Shown: positions 7,699 to 19,700 of the stretch, in pieces
Position numbering within the stretch: position 1 is the first letter of the stretch
How the letters are laid out: every line of letters begins with the position of its first letter
Source: DASQPR01 sp035713725
GTDB lineage: Bacteria > Actinomycetota > Actinomycetes > Mycobacteriales > Micromonosporaceae
Length of the DNA: 64,000 nt
Assembly: GCA_035713725.1 (NCBI GenBank)
Contig: DASTMZ010000014.1
Coordinates: 1-64,000 of the forward strand
Reading direction: 5' to 3'
Program-made: the position numbers and the translations under genes
The notes under the pieces: model-generated
Databases searched by the model: none
The model's input: the letters and a program-made list of their open reading frames with translations, nothing else
Told to the model about the DNA's origin: nothing

Positions 7699-8550
7699 AT
7701 GCTGGCGCTCGACCAAGTCAGCAAGGCATTCGGACGCGTCCGCGTCGCCGACCAACTGTCATTGTCGGTCGGCGACGGGGAGGCGGTCGGCATCGTGGGT
7801 CCCAACGGCGCCGGCAAGTCCAGCCTGTTCTCCATCATCTCGGGCGACCTCACGCCGGACGCCGGCGATGTGATGCTCGGCGGCCAGCGCGTCACGCGGC
7901 TCGGTCCAGCCGCCCGATGCCGGCTCGGCATCGGGCGGACCTATCAGGTGCCGAGGCCGTTCGAGCACATGAGCGTCTACGAGAACGTGCTCGTCGCCGC
8001 CGAACAGGGCGGTCGTTCGTCGGAGCGATCGCCGCTGGGTGCGGTCGCCATCGACGCGGTTGCCGGCGCCGCCCGCGCCGCATCCGGTGGCCGGCTTCGC
8101 AAGGCCGAAGCGCGCGACCGCGCAATGGCGGTCCTCGCAGAGACCGGCCTGCAGGCCGTCGCGAACCACGCGGCGGGCCGGCTGACACTGCTCGACCGGA
8201 AACGTCTTGAACTCGCTCGCGCGCTCGCCACCGAACCGCGGCTGCTGTTGCTCGACGAGGTGGCCGGCGGACTGTCCGATCCCGAGGTGGACGAACTTGT
8301 CGCGATCGTCACGGCGCGGCGCTCCACCGGGGTCACCATCGTGTGGGTCGAACACGTCGTCCACGCGCTGACCCGTACCGTGGATCGTTTGTTGTGTCTC
8401 GCGGGCGGCGCCTTCATCGCGGACGGCGCGCCGGACGAAGTTCTGGCGAGCCCAGCGGTGCGCGAGGTGTATCTCGGCGTGGAGCCCGAGCTCGCCGTGC
8501 AGGTCGCACCGGACGGTGCCGGCGCGACCGATCCGGAAGTCGCGCCATGA
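7699..8550 (+). CDS. ABC importer ATPase, LivG-like
   Basis: A 283-aa ATP-binding subunit of the same importer. Walker A is GPNGAGKSS (34-42), Walker B LLLLDE (182-187), and H219 is the switch histidine. The ABC signature is unusual: where LivG proteins have LSYGQQR this one reads LTLLDRKRLE (162-171), without the usual Ser-Gly pair. A run of about 35 residues (101-135) expands the helical region. It presumably pairs with the next gene, whose signature motif is intact, giving one normal and one degenerate ATP site. It overlaps livF by 4 bp (ATGA). Confidence 0.9.
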   Translation: MLALDQVSKAFGRVRVADQLSLSVGDGEAVGIVGPNGAGKSSLFSIISGDLTPDAGDVMLGGQRVTRLGPAARCRLGIGRTYQVPRPFEHMSVYENVLVAAEQGGRSSERSPLGAVAIDAVAGAARAASGGRLRKAEARDRAMAVLAETGLQAVANHAAGRLTLLDRKRLELARALATEPRLLLLDEVAGGLSDPEVDELVAIVTARRSTGVTIVWVEHVVHALTRTVDRLLCLAGGAFIADGAPDEVLASPAVREVYLGVEPELAVQVAPDGAGATDPEVAP

Positions 8551-9344
8551 CCGTGCTGTCGGTGGACGGCCTGACCGTCCACCATGGTCAGTTGGCCGCG
8601 GTGGTGGACCTGGATCTCGCGGTCGGCGAGGGCGAGACGCTCGCCATCATCGGCGCGAACGGCGCCGGGAAGACCACGCTGTTGCGGACCATCGCGGGCG
8701 TGTTGCGGCCCACGACCGGCACCATCCGGTACGACGGGCAAGACATCACGCGAATGCCCGCGCACCGGCGCGTGGCGGCCGGCATCGCGCTGGTGCCCGA
8801 GGGCCGTCGCCTGTTTCCGGCGCTGACCGTGGCGGAGAACCTGGCCACCGGCGCCTACCGCAAGCGTCCCGGCCCATGGTCGGTCGACCGCATCATCGAA
8901 CTGTTCCCGTGGATGGCCGACCGCAAGGGTCAAGCGGCCGCGTCGCTGTCCGGCGGCGAGCAGCAGGCGGTCGCGATCGGACGGGCGCTTGCCACGAACC
9001 CGCGGCTGCTGTTGTTGGACGAGCTGTCGCTCGGCCTCGCGCCGATCGTGGTGCGCGGCCTCTACGAGCGGCTGCCGGAGATCCTCGCGCAGGGGACCAC
9101 GGTGCTGCTGGTCGAGCAGGACGTGTCGCAGGCGCTCCGGATCGCCGAACAGGTGTGCTGCCTGCGCGGCGGGCGCGCCGTGTTGCGCGGCCGGCCGACG
9201 GACCTGTCGGCGGAACAGATCCAGGCCGCATACTTCGGTGCGGCAGCAACCCGCAACGGCGATGCCGACGCGGACGGCACGGCGAACGTCGGCGCGCTGT
9301 CCGTCGCGACCGGTTCGGACGCGGGCGAGGAGACCACGCGATGA
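8547..9344 (+). CDS. ABC importer ATPase, LivF-like
   Basis: The second ATP-binding subunit, 265 aa. Walker A GANGAGKT (36-43), signature LSGGEQQ (134-140), Walker B LLLLDE (154-159), and LVEQD at the switch position, where LivF proteins carry Gln rather than His. The last 35 residues are a hydrophilic Ala/Asp/Thr tail beyond the LivF core. ATGA overlaps join it to the preceding ATPase and the following permease. Confidence 0.92.
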   Translation: MTVLSVDGLTVHHGQLAAVVDLDLAVGEGETLAIIGANGAGKTTLLRTIAGVLRPTTGTIRYDGQDITRMPAHRRVAAGIALVPEGRRLFPALTVAENLATGAYRKRPGPWSVDRIIELFPWMADRKGQAAASLSGGEQQAVAIGRALATNPRLLLLDELSLGLAPIVVRGLYERLPEILAQGTTVLLVEQDVSQALRIAEQVCCLRGGRAVLRGRPTDLSAEQIQAAYFGAAATRNGDADADGTANVGALSVATGSDAGEETTR

Positions 9345-10210
9345 CCTGGGTGAACACGATCGTGCAGGGCATCCTGCTCGGCGGGCTCTACGCGTTGTTC
9401 GCGTGCGGCCTGTCGCTGATGTTCGGCGTGATGCGCATCGTCAACCTGGCACATGGCGACCTCGGCGTGTTGGCCGCGTTCCTCGCCTACTCCGTGATGA
9501 GCGCCACGCCGCTCGGCGCGTTCTGGGCGGTGCTGATCGTGCTGCCGGTCTTCGCCGCGTTCGGGTACGGCCTCCAGCGCGGCCTCATCCAGCGGAGCCT
9601 AGCAATCAGCCCACTGTCGACATTGCTTGTGACGTTCGGCTTGTCGGTCGTCATCCAGAACGCCTTGCTGGAGAAGTATTCGGCGGACAGCCGTGCGCTG
9701 AACGTCGGGTCGCTCGTGACCGCCGCACTGCGGGTCAACGCGAGCATGTCGTTGTCGTATCTGGCGTTGCTCACGTTTGGTCTCGCGATCGTCGTCATCG
9801 TGGCGTTGCAAGTGTTCCTGTCGCGGTCGCGGACCGGTCGGATGATGCGCGCGGCGTCCGACGACCCGGAGGCGGCGACACTGGTCGGCGCGGACAGCCG
9901 ACACATCTATGCGGTGGCGACCGCCATCGCGTTCGCGACCGTGGCACTGGCCGGCCTGATGTTCGCGATGCGCTCGTCGTTCGACCCCAGCATCGGTCCG
10001 ACCCGGCTGATCTTCGCGTTCGAGGCGGTGGTCATCGGCGGGTTGGGATCGCTGTGGGGCACGCTGCTCGGTGGCATGGTGCTCGGCCTCGCGCAGACGC
10101 TCGGTGCGCAACTCGATCCGACGCTGCTCTTGCTGTCCGGCCATGTGATCTTCCTCGCCGTGCTGGCGTTCCGGCCGCAGGGCCTGATCCCGCAACGGAA
10201 ACTCGCATGA
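9341..10210 (+). CDS. ABC importer permease, LivH-like
   Basis: An integral membrane permease of 289 aa in the LivH family. The N-terminus has the typical LLGGLYALFACGLSLMFGVM and RIVNLAHGDLGVLAAFLAY segments, and the C-terminal part carries FEAVVIGGLGSLWGTLLGG, the loop that contacts the ATPase. Several hydrophobic helices are evident. It overlaps its neighbours on both sides by 4 bp. Confidence 0.92.
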   Translation: MTWVNTIVQGILLGGLYALFACGLSLMFGVMRIVNLAHGDLGVLAAFLAYSVMSATPLGAFWAVLIVLPVFAAFGYGLQRGLIQRSLAISPLSTLLVTFGLSVVIQNALLEKYSADSRALNVGSLVTAALRVNASMSLSYLALLTFGLAIVVIVALQVFLSRSRTGRMMRAASDDPEAATLVGADSRHIYAVATAIAFATVALAGLMFAMRSSFDPSIGPTRLIFAFEAVVIGGLGSLWGTLLGGMVLGLAQTLGAQLDPTLLLLSGHVIFLAVLAFRPQGLIPQRKLA

Positions 10211-11376
10211 GCGCCCCGGCCACCCCGACCGCGCCGGCCACAACCGCGCCGGCCACCGCACCGTCGGTGCCACGGGTGCGCCGGGGCCGCCGCGTCAACC
10301 TGTGGACGACGCTGGCATTGGGTGTCATCGTCGTGGTGCTCGCCTACGCGCCATACATCTTCTACACGTCGATCACCGACGACCTCGTGACGTTCTTCAT
10401 CCTGCTCACCATGGCGAGCATGTGGAACCTGCTGGCTGGGTACGCCGGACTGGTCTCCATTGGGCAGCAGGCGTATATCGGGCTCGGCGCCTACGGCGTG
10501 CTCCAGCTCAGCGACTGGGGCGTGCAGCCCTACGTCGGCGTGTTCGTCGCGGCGATCGCGTGCGCCGCGATCGCGGTGCCGACCTCGCTTCTGGCGTTCC
10601 GGCTGCGCGGCGACTACTTCGCGGTCGGCACGTGGGTCATCGCGGAGGTCTACCACCTGTTGGTCGAGCGCGACGAGTCGCTCGGCGGCGGCAGTGGGCG
10701 CTCGTTGACGAGTTTGTCGAACTTCAACCTCAACGTCCGGGAGGCGCTGACCTACTGGGTCGCGCTCAGCGTCACGGTGCTGACGCTCGCGGCGTGTTAT
10801 CTGTTGCTGCGCAGCCGGCTTGGGCTTGCGCTGACCGCGATCCGCGATGACGAGACGGCCGCGGGCAGCGTCGGCGTGACCGTGTCGCTCGCGAAGCGCT
10901 TGGTATACCTGGTTTCCGCGGCCGGCTGCGGCGCGGCCGGCGGACTGCTGATCGTGAGCTCCCTGAACGTCCAGCCGGACGCCATCTTCAGCGTGCAGTG
11001 GTCTGCGTACATGATCTTCATCGTCGTGATCGGCGGCATCGGATACTTGGAGGGGCCGATCCTCGGCGCCATCCTGTTCTTCGCGCTGCAGCAGTCGTTG
11101 TCGTCCTACGGTGTGTGGTATCTCATCCTGATCGGCGTGATCGCGATGGGTTCCGTGGTGTGGGTGCCGCGCGGGCTGTGGGGACTAGTCGCCGCGCGGA
11201 CCGACGTACGGCTGTTCCCGGTCGGGTATGTCGTGCACGTACCGACGCTGCGGGAGCGTGCCGCGAAACGATTCGCCCGGGTACCCGCGCCGAGCGCCGC
11301 ACCTGACGACACGGCCGCAGATGACACGGCCGCCGATGACGCCCCATCCGATGACACCGAGCGGGGCATCACGTGA
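10207..11376 (+). CDS. ABC importer permease, LivM-like
   Basis: The second permease, 389 aa, LivM family: WNLLAGYAGLVSIGQQAYIGLGAY near residue 78 and a C-terminal IVVIGGIGYLEGPILGA segment. The first 25 residues are a Pro/Ala/Thr repeat before the first helix, and the last 25 are an acidic Asp/Ala repeat (DDTAADDTAADD). Both are predicted cytoplasmic low-complexity tails outside the family core. The stop overlaps the pobA GTG by 4 bp, which ties the importer to 4-hydroxybenzoate metabolism. Confidence 0.92.
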   Translation: MSAPATPTAPATTAPATAPSVPRVRRGRRVNLWTTLALGVIVVVLAYAPYIFYTSITDDLVTFFILLTMASMWNLLAGYAGLVSIGQQAYIGLGAYGVLQLSDWGVQPYVGVFVAAIACAAIAVPTSLLAFRLRGDYFAVGTWVIAEVYHLLVERDESLGGGSGRSLTSLSNFNLNVREALTYWVALSVTVLTLAACYLLLRSRLGLALTAIRDDETAAGSVGVTVSLAKRLVYLVSAAGCGAAGGLLIVSSLNVQPDAIFSVQWSAYMIFIVVIGGIGYLEGPILGAILFFALQQSLSSYGVWYLILIGVIAMGSVVWVPRGLWGLVAARTDVRLFPVGYVVHVPTLRERAAKRFARVPAPSAAPDDTAADDTAADDAPSDDTERGIT

Positions 11377-12560
11377 CGGTTCCCGACCGTACTCAGGTAG
11401 GGATCGTCGGCGGCGGGCCCGCCGGTCTGCTGCTGTCGCATCTGCTGGCGCGCGCGGGCATCGACTCGGTGGTGTTGGAGAGCCGGGATCGGGCGTATGT
11501 CGAGGCGCGGCAACGCGCCGGCGTTATCGAGGTCGGCACCGCTGAATTGCTGCGCGACGTTGGCCTCGGCGCTCGGATGGCCCGCGACGGACTGGTGCAC
11601 GGGGGGATCTACCTCCAGTTCGCCGGCGAGCGCCATCACCTCGACTTCGTCGATCTGACCGGCGGTGGCACGGTCACCGTCTGGGCGCAGACCGAAATCG
11701 TGAAGGACCTCGTGGCGGCGCGCCTGGCCGACGGCGGCGCGATCGAGTTCGAGGCCGAGGCGACGGCTCTCGACGACCTCACGACCGAACGGCCGGTTAT
11801 CCGCTATCGCGACGCCACGGGAACGACTCGCGAACTGCGCTGCGATGCGATCGCCGGGTGCGACGGGTTCCACGGCGTGTCCCGGCCGGCGATCCCGGCG
11901 CTGTCTGTCACAGACCACGAATATCCGTACGCGTGGCTCGGCATCCTCGCCGACGTACCACCGTCCACGGACGAGCTGATCTACGCGCACCACACCCGGG
12001 GCTTCGCGTTGCACAGCCTCCGATCGCCACAGGTGAGCCGGCTCTACCTTCAGGTTGCCCCGGACGAGCGGATCGAGGAGTGGCCGGACGACCGGATCTG
12101 GTCGGAGCTGGCCACCCGGCTGCGACTACCCGGGTGGACGCTACAAACTGGACCGGTACGCGAGAAGGGCATCACGCCGATGCGCAGCTTCGTGAGCGCA
12201 CCGATGCGACACGGCCGGCTGTTCCTCGCTGGCGATGCCGCGCACATCGTGCCGCCGACCGGCGCGAAGGGGCTCAACCTCGCGATGGCCGACGCGGTGG
12301 TGCTCGCCGAGGCGATCGAGGCGTTGCTGCTGCGTGGCGACAGCGGGCCGGCGGACACCTACTCCGACCGTTGCCTTCGCCGGGTCTGGCGGGCCACGCA
12401 TTTCTCGTGGTGGATGACGTCGATGCTGCACCGGCCGGTCGGCGGCGACACGTTCGACGCGGCGCTGCAGCTGTCGCAGTTGCATTACGTCGCAACGTCG
12501 CGAGCCGCTGCCACGTCACTGGCGGAGAACTACGTCGGCTACACCATGCGAGCCGCCTGA
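11373..12560 (+). CDS. pobA: 4-hydroxybenzoate 3-monooxygenase PobA
   Basis: A flavoprotein hydroxylase of 395 aa that makes protocatechuate from 4-hydroxybenzoate using NAD(P)H and O2. FAD motifs: VGIVGGGPAG (residues 9-18), CDGFHG (163-168) and the GD motif LAGDAAHIVPPTGAKG (285-300). Substrate-site residues known from Pseudomonas PobA are conserved in register: Y204, S215, R217, R223 and Y225 correspond to its Y201, S212, R214, R220 and Y222. That makes this more specific than a generic FAD monooxygenase call. The GTG at 11373 overlaps the permease stop. Its product feeds directly into the divergent pca operon. Confidence 0.96.
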   Translation: MTVPDRTQVGIVGGGPAGLLLSHLLARAGIDSVVLESRDRAYVEARQRAGVIEVGTAELLRDVGLGARMARDGLVHGGIYLQFAGERHHLDFVDLTGGGTVTVWAQTEIVKDLVAARLADGGAIEFEAEATALDDLTTERPVIRYRDATGTTRELRCDAIAGCDGFHGVSRPAIPALSVTDHEYPYAWLGILADVPPSTDELIYAHHTRGFALHSLRSPQVSRLYLQVAPDERIEEWPDDRIWSELATRLRLPGWTLQTGPVREKGITPMRSFVSAPMRHGRLFLAGDAAHIVPPTGAKGLNLAMADAVVLAEAIEALLLRGDSGPADTYSDRCLRRVWRATHFSWWMTSMLHRPVGGDTFDAALQLSQLHYVATSRAAATSLAENYVGYTMRAA

Positions 12561-12843
12561 CGGTTCGGTCGGCTCCCGCTGAGCCCCGGCTGGCCAGCGC
12601 CCGAAAATTTCGCTGAACCTGCTGAACCAATCCGGGCGCCGGTCCGTGTCAACGGCAAGACGGGGCACCGTCGGCTGCCGCAAACCCTGCCCGCGGTTGG
12701 TCGGCGGTTGCCCGGTCACACCGGCGCACCGGCGGCGGGCGGGACTGGGCCTTCGGGCTCACCCGTCGCCGGTGTCCGCCCAAGTTCGCCGTCGCTGGTT
12801 TACCCCGCCGGCTTGGACTAGGTGGCCACGTCGGTTGCGGCGG

Positions 12844-13712
12844 CTATAGCCTGCCGGTCCGCCCAGCGTGCCGGTCGGCCCAGCTGGCCGCCGCTACTCG
12901 GGCGATCAGTGCACACGCCGCCTCGTCGTCGGCCTCGTCGGACGTCGTACAGACGGCTAGGGCGTAGGGCGGAGCATCGTTCGGAAACACCACGCCGGCC
13001 GAGTGCCGTACGCCAGTGACCCAACCGTTCTTGTGCGCGACTCTCGTGCCCGGTGGCAGCCCGGTGGCGATGTCTACCCGATGCTCCTGCGCGCACAGCA
13101 TGTCCAGCATCTCGGCGCACGCAGTCGATTCGGCAATCGCCGTACGCGAGTCGCTGTCCGGCTGCGCCGCGCCCCGCACGATCGCGCCGAACAACGCGGC
13201 GAGGTCGCGCACGGTCACCTCGTTGTCGATGCCGTCATCGCTCGCCGCGGTGTCCGCGATGCCTCGCTCGACGCGGCTGTTCCGGGCGCCCGCATCCCGT
13301 AACACATCCGCGACCGCGAGCGTGCCGACCAGGTCCAGCAGGACGTTGGTGGCGAGGTTCGACGATCGCACAATCATGTGGCGGCCGAGCCATCGCGGTG
13401 TCGCGGTGCCGTCCAGTCGCGCCCACACGTCGTCGTCGTGGTCGTACGCCGTAGGCATGGCGAAGCGTGGCGCGCCCGGCTTCGCCGACGCGAAGTCGTT
13501 GGCTACTCGCACCGGAGCGTCCAGGTCAATCGCGCCAACGGCGGCGGCCCGGTAGAGCGCAATGAGCACGGCGACTTTCATCGTGCTCGCCGCGTAGTGC
13601 CGTTCATCGGCATGGCGGGCGTAGGCCGGTGTCGCTGCACCGATCGCGCCGCACCACACCGAGACGCGGCCGGGCCAGGCGGCGAGTTCGGCATCGAGCG
13701 CCCCGAGCGCGG

Positions 13713-13716
<4 letters not shown>
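12844..13716 (-). CDS. Class A beta-lactamase-like serine hydrolase
   Basis: A 290-aa penicillin-recognising serine hydrolase fold. Motifs in class A order are S44-T-M-K47 (S-x-x-K), S118-S-N120 (where S-D-N is usual) and K229-N-G231 (where K-T-G is usual). No signal peptide or lipobox is visible with the chosen GTG at 13716, so it may be cytoplasmic, which is odd for a beta-lactamase. The GTG overlaps the typA stop (GTGA), implying translational coupling. The motif changes make resistance activity uncertain; an intracellular amidase or esterase role is possible. Confidence 0.75.
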
Positions 13717-15578
<1,862 letters not shown>

Positions 15579-16023
15579 GGGTACCAGTCTCCCGGTTGGC
15601 CACGGATCGTGTCCGGCCGACCCCGTTCGGCGGCAATTTGCCTCACAAATTCGGCCGCACGGACGCAATTGCGTGCCGCTCGGTAGGCGCTACGTCGCAG
15701 TGAGACACGATTCGGCAAATGCCGGATCGGCCTGAACGACACGCCGAAACGGTCCGCCTTATATGGATATTGCGGCTTGACGATCAACGCGATACGTTTT
15801 CGGCAATCAACGTTTCGTGAGGTAGCGATGCAACTGGGTTGCCACGCGTATGGTTGCCGCTTCGCCACTCACGAGGGACCCGATTCCCTCGCGGGCCATT
15901 CGTTGTTTTCCCCTCCCATCGCCACAGATCTCTCGCTGTCGACAGGCAACGCGAGCGATGGCTCGCGACTGCCACGGCAAAGAAGACTGGGCGACCACGC
16001 TACCGTAGAGAGAGGCCACCACC
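15579..16023. promoter_or_regulatory. typA-satP intergenic region with two small hairpins
   Basis: These 445 bp separate the divergent typA and satP genes and have lower G+C than the flanks. Two perfect 7-bp stems occur in the satP leader: CGAGGGA/TCCCTCG (15872-15891, 6-nt loop) and CGCGAGC/GCTCGCG (15950-15967, 4-nt loop). A possible 67-codon frame starts at 15828 behind GAGG and ends inside satP, but its codon usage is not convincing. Confidence 0.4.
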
Positions 16024-16617
16024 ATGGCTGAACCGGAAGCACGTGCAGCCGCGCCGGCCGGCGGCGTAGCTGACCCCGCACCACTGGGACTCGCAGCGTT
16101 CGCGCTGACGACGTTCCTGCTGTCCGTGTCGAACGCGGGCTGGACCTCAGGCACCGGAGCGGCCGGATACCTCGGCTATGCGCTCGCGTACGGCGGCCTG
16201 GTGCAACTGCTCGCCGGCATGTGGGAGTTCCGCCGGAACAACACGTTCGGCGCCGTCGCGTTTAGCTCGTACGGCGGCTTCTGGATCGGACTGTTCCTGT
16301 ACTCGGTCTTCGTGCACTCGACAAACGCGGAGAACGATCTCGGCTGGATCCTGCTGGCGTTTGCCATCTTCAACACCTACATGCTGATCTCGTCGGCGCG
16401 AATCAACATGGCGGTGTTCGCGGTGTTCCTCGTCTTGGAACTCACCGAGATCGTGCTGTTCATCGGGTTCTTCTCGAGCACCTCGGGCATCATCAAGACC
16501 GGCGGCGTCCTCGGCGTCATCACCGCGGTCGTCGCCTGGTACACCTCATTCGCCGGCGTACTCAACTCGCTCGGCGGCTCGCGTACCGTGCCGGTCGGCA
16601 CCCCACTGATGCGCTGA
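16024..16617 (+). CDS. satP: Acetate uptake carrier, SatP/YaaH (GPR1/FUN34) family
   Basis: A 197-aa inner-membrane protein with about six hydrophobic helices. The family signature (N/D)PAPLGL is present as DPAPLGL at 17-23, followed by FALTTFLLSV. Members move acetate or succinate with protons. The ATG follows AGAGAGG at good spacing. It is monocistronic: typA is divergent upstream, and a strong hairpin at 16666-16700 separates it from the convergent regulator gene. Confidence 0.9.
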   Translation: MAEPEARAAAPAGGVADPAPLGLAAFALTTFLLSVSNAGWTSGTGAAGYLGYALAYGGLVQLLAGMWEFRRNNTFGAVAFSSYGGFWIGLFLYSVFVHSTNAENDLGWILLAFAIFNTYMLISSARINMAVFAVFLVLELTEIVLFIGFFSSTSGIIKTGGVLGVITAVVAWYTSFAGVLNSLGGSRTVPVGTPLMR

Positions 16618-16665
16618 CCGGTACGGCGCATACGCGGCGCCGTACCAGTCAATTCCAAGCGTCAA

Positions 16666-16706
16666 CCGCGGCGGACATCCACATCGGATGTCCGCCGCGG
16701 TCTTGT
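16666..16706. terminator. Bidirectional terminator between satP and the AfsR-like gene
   Basis: A perfect 15-bp inverted repeat, CCGCGGCGGACATCC and its complement, with a 5-nt loop (stems 16666-16680 and 16686-16700), lies between two convergent stops, followed by TCTTGT. Confidence 0.8.
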
Positions 16707-16719
16707 CGGCGGGGCGTTG

Positions 16720-19700
16720 TCAGGCGGTTCGCGCTCGAGCAATGGCTGCGCTGATGCGTCGGTGGCGGAGCGGGGCACGGCGCGGCGCGATCTGGTCGAC
16801 GATGTCGTCCGCGGCGCGTTCGTGGCGGGCCGCGGCCGCGAGATCCGTGCCGCGGATCGCCGCCGCGAGCGCGCGCAGCGCCCGCGCCTCTGCCATGCGA
16901 TATCCGGTCTCGCGTTGCAACGCCACGGCGCGTTCGGCGTCGGCCACGCCGCGGTCGTCACCGAGATCGGTACGGATGGCCGACCGCACCGTGAGCGCCT
17001 CGCCCACGAGCGCCCGGTAGCCGGTGCTTTCGGATGTCGCGAGCGCGTTCTCCACGTGGACGATCGCGTCGCTGTGCTGTCCTGCGGACCGGTGCGCGTC
17101 GGCCAGTTCGATCTCGGCGCACGTCTGCGCGTAGCGGGCTCTGGCCCGCCGTGCCAACTCCAGCGCGACGGCAAGGTCGCCGATCGCCTCGTCGACGCGC
17201 CCGACCGCGGCACGGATGCGGCCGCGGATCGCGAGCACCAGCGACTCAGTGTGTTGCTCGGATCGCTCGCGCACCATGTCCAGCGCGGCGTCGATGGTCG
17301 TATACGCGTCGGCCGGCCGGCCGGCATCCAAATGGACGGCGGCGAGATCCATCAGCGCCTGCGCTTCCTGATGGCGGTTGCCAGTGCGGCGATGCACCCA
17401 TAACGCGAGCGTCAGGTGCTCGCGAGCGTCGTCGAGTGCACCGATCGCGTGTTCGCTATACCCCAGGTACTGCAACGCGGTCGCTTCGCCGGCCACGAAC
17501 TTCGCACGGCGCGCGAGGTCGAGCGCGGCCTCGTGATGGCGTACCGAATCCGCCAACTGGCCCATCTGATGCAGTACGCCGCCGAGGTTCACCAGCGCAA
17601 CGGTGCGCCTGCTTCGATGGCGTGACAACGACAGCGCCAGCTGGTACGTCTCCGTCGCGGCGGCGAGGTCGCCGACGTCGGCGTACGCGATGCCAAGACT
17701 TGTGAGGATCGCCTCCTCGGCGTCTACCCACCCGATGCGTTGGGCGAGCGTACGCGCCGCGACGTACTCGGTGATCGCCGACGTACGCCGGGCCAGACAA
17801 TGGTGGACGCCGGCCAGATTGAGCCGCATTGCGACCTCGGCGCGTTCGTCTCCGGCACGGACGGCGGCGTCGAGCCCGGTGTGTGCGAGCCGGAGCCACT
17901 CGCCAGCCATGCGGGTGTGCCAGAAGAATCCGCGCAACGCGTCGGCGATCAGCCAAGCGACGTGGTCTCGCCCGGTGGCCGCGGCGAAGTCGGCAACCGC
18001 CAACAGATTCGTGTGTTCCGCGTCGAACCAAGCGACCGCGCCGGCGTCGGCGTCGGCGGCGAACGGGACACCGGCACCGAGCGCGGTCTCCGGCAACTGG
18101 TGCCCGTCGAGACGCACCATATGCGGGTACACGAGTTTGGCGGCGGCCCGCGCAGCGCCGACGTACCACCACAACAGCCGTTCGACCGCGGCCTCGCGCT
18201 CGTGCGCGGAGTCCTCGCACGACGCTCGTTCGCTCGCGTAGCCACGCAGCAGATCATGCAGACCGAATCGACCCGGAGTGAGCTCGGCGAGCAGGTGGGC
18301 CGCGGTGAGCCGGCGCATGGCTTGCTCTGCTGCGCACGCGTCGGTATCGGTCAGCGCGGCGACCGCCGCCACGGTGATTTCGCTGCCGGGTGCGATGCCG
18401 ATCAGGCGGAACACGCCGCGCGACGCGGCGTCGAGTTCGGCGTACGACAGCTCGAACGCCGAACGCACCGGACAGCGCGGCTCGCCGATCGCCGCTGCGG
18501 CCGGATGTCTGCCGCCGGCGGCGAGCGAGGTGACGTAGTCGGCCACCGTGCGACCAGGCGCGCGTGCCAGCGCCGCTGCCGCGAGCCGTAACGCCAGCGG
18601 TAGGTATGCGCACAGCCGCGCGAGTTCCGCCGCGGCCGCTGGCTCGGCCGTCACGCGTTCGTCGCCGATCGCCCGGCCCAGCAATGCGGTCGCCTCGGTC
18701 GCGGACAGCGCCGACAGGCCGAGGTGCCGGGCGCCGTCGCGGGCGACCAGTTCATCGATCCGGTCGCGGCTAGTGACCAGCACCGCACATCGGCCCGCAC
18801 CCGGCAGCAACGGTCGCACCTGAGCGCCGTTCGCCGCGTTGTCCAGCACGACGAGCGTCCGCCGGGCGGCGAGCGCGTCGCGGTACCTACGGGCGGCGGC
18901 CTCTGGGTCCATCGACACCCGGTCGGCGGGCAGACCGAGCGCGGCGAGGAACCGGCCGAGGACGTCCGCCGAGCGCGCCGCGGTCCCGTCGATCGAACCG
19001 CGCAGGTCCGCGAACAGGCATCCGTCCGGGAACCGGTCGGCGCTACCGTGCGCCCAACGTAGCGCGAGCGCGGTCTTGCCGACGCCGCCTGGTCCGGTCA
19101 CGATTGCGACGCGCGGGCCGGTGCCGGTGTCCGAGCCGAGCATCACGTCGAGCGCATCGAGTTCCGCGCGGCGGCCGGTGAACCAGGCGGCATCGCCGGG
19201 CAAGTCACCGGGCAAGTCACCGGGCAAGTCACCGGGCAAGTCACCGGGCAAGTCGCCGGGCAAGTCGCCGGGCAATTGGCCGAGTCCGTCGGCGCGCACA
19301 CCGGCGCCATCGAGCCCGGCGCCATCGTGCCCTGCATCATCCCGCCCGCCGACGTGCCGATCGGTCGGCAGATCAAGCTCCGGCGCCTGGCGCAGGATCG
19401 CGAGTTCGAGATCGCGGATCTCCGGACCGGCGTCGATGCCCAGTTCGTCGCCGAGCACCCGCTTCGCCGACGCCGCGACGTCGAGCGCACGTGCGGTCTG
19501 ACCGTCCCGGTAGAGCGCGAGCATCAGCTGCGCGACGAGCCGCTCGCGCGTGGGCATCACGCGCACCAGATCGGTCAGTTCGCCGATCAGGACACGGTGA
19601 TGGCCGAGCTCGAGTTCCGCGGCGATACGTTCGACGATCGCCGCGATCCGCTCCTCTTCAAGACCTGCGCAGAACCACTGCCGTGCCTCGTCGGTCAGCT

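Noticed and set aside
15828..16031. A 67-codon frame behind a GAGG site, overlapping satP
   Set aside because: Codon third positions are not G/C-biased like real genes here, and the peptide has no recognisable features. Kept only as a note on the leader region.
19192..19275. Repeat cluster as a possible CRISPR
   Set aside because: Units are 12 bp without spacers and in frame within a protein; the other arrays in the window likewise lack unique spacers.
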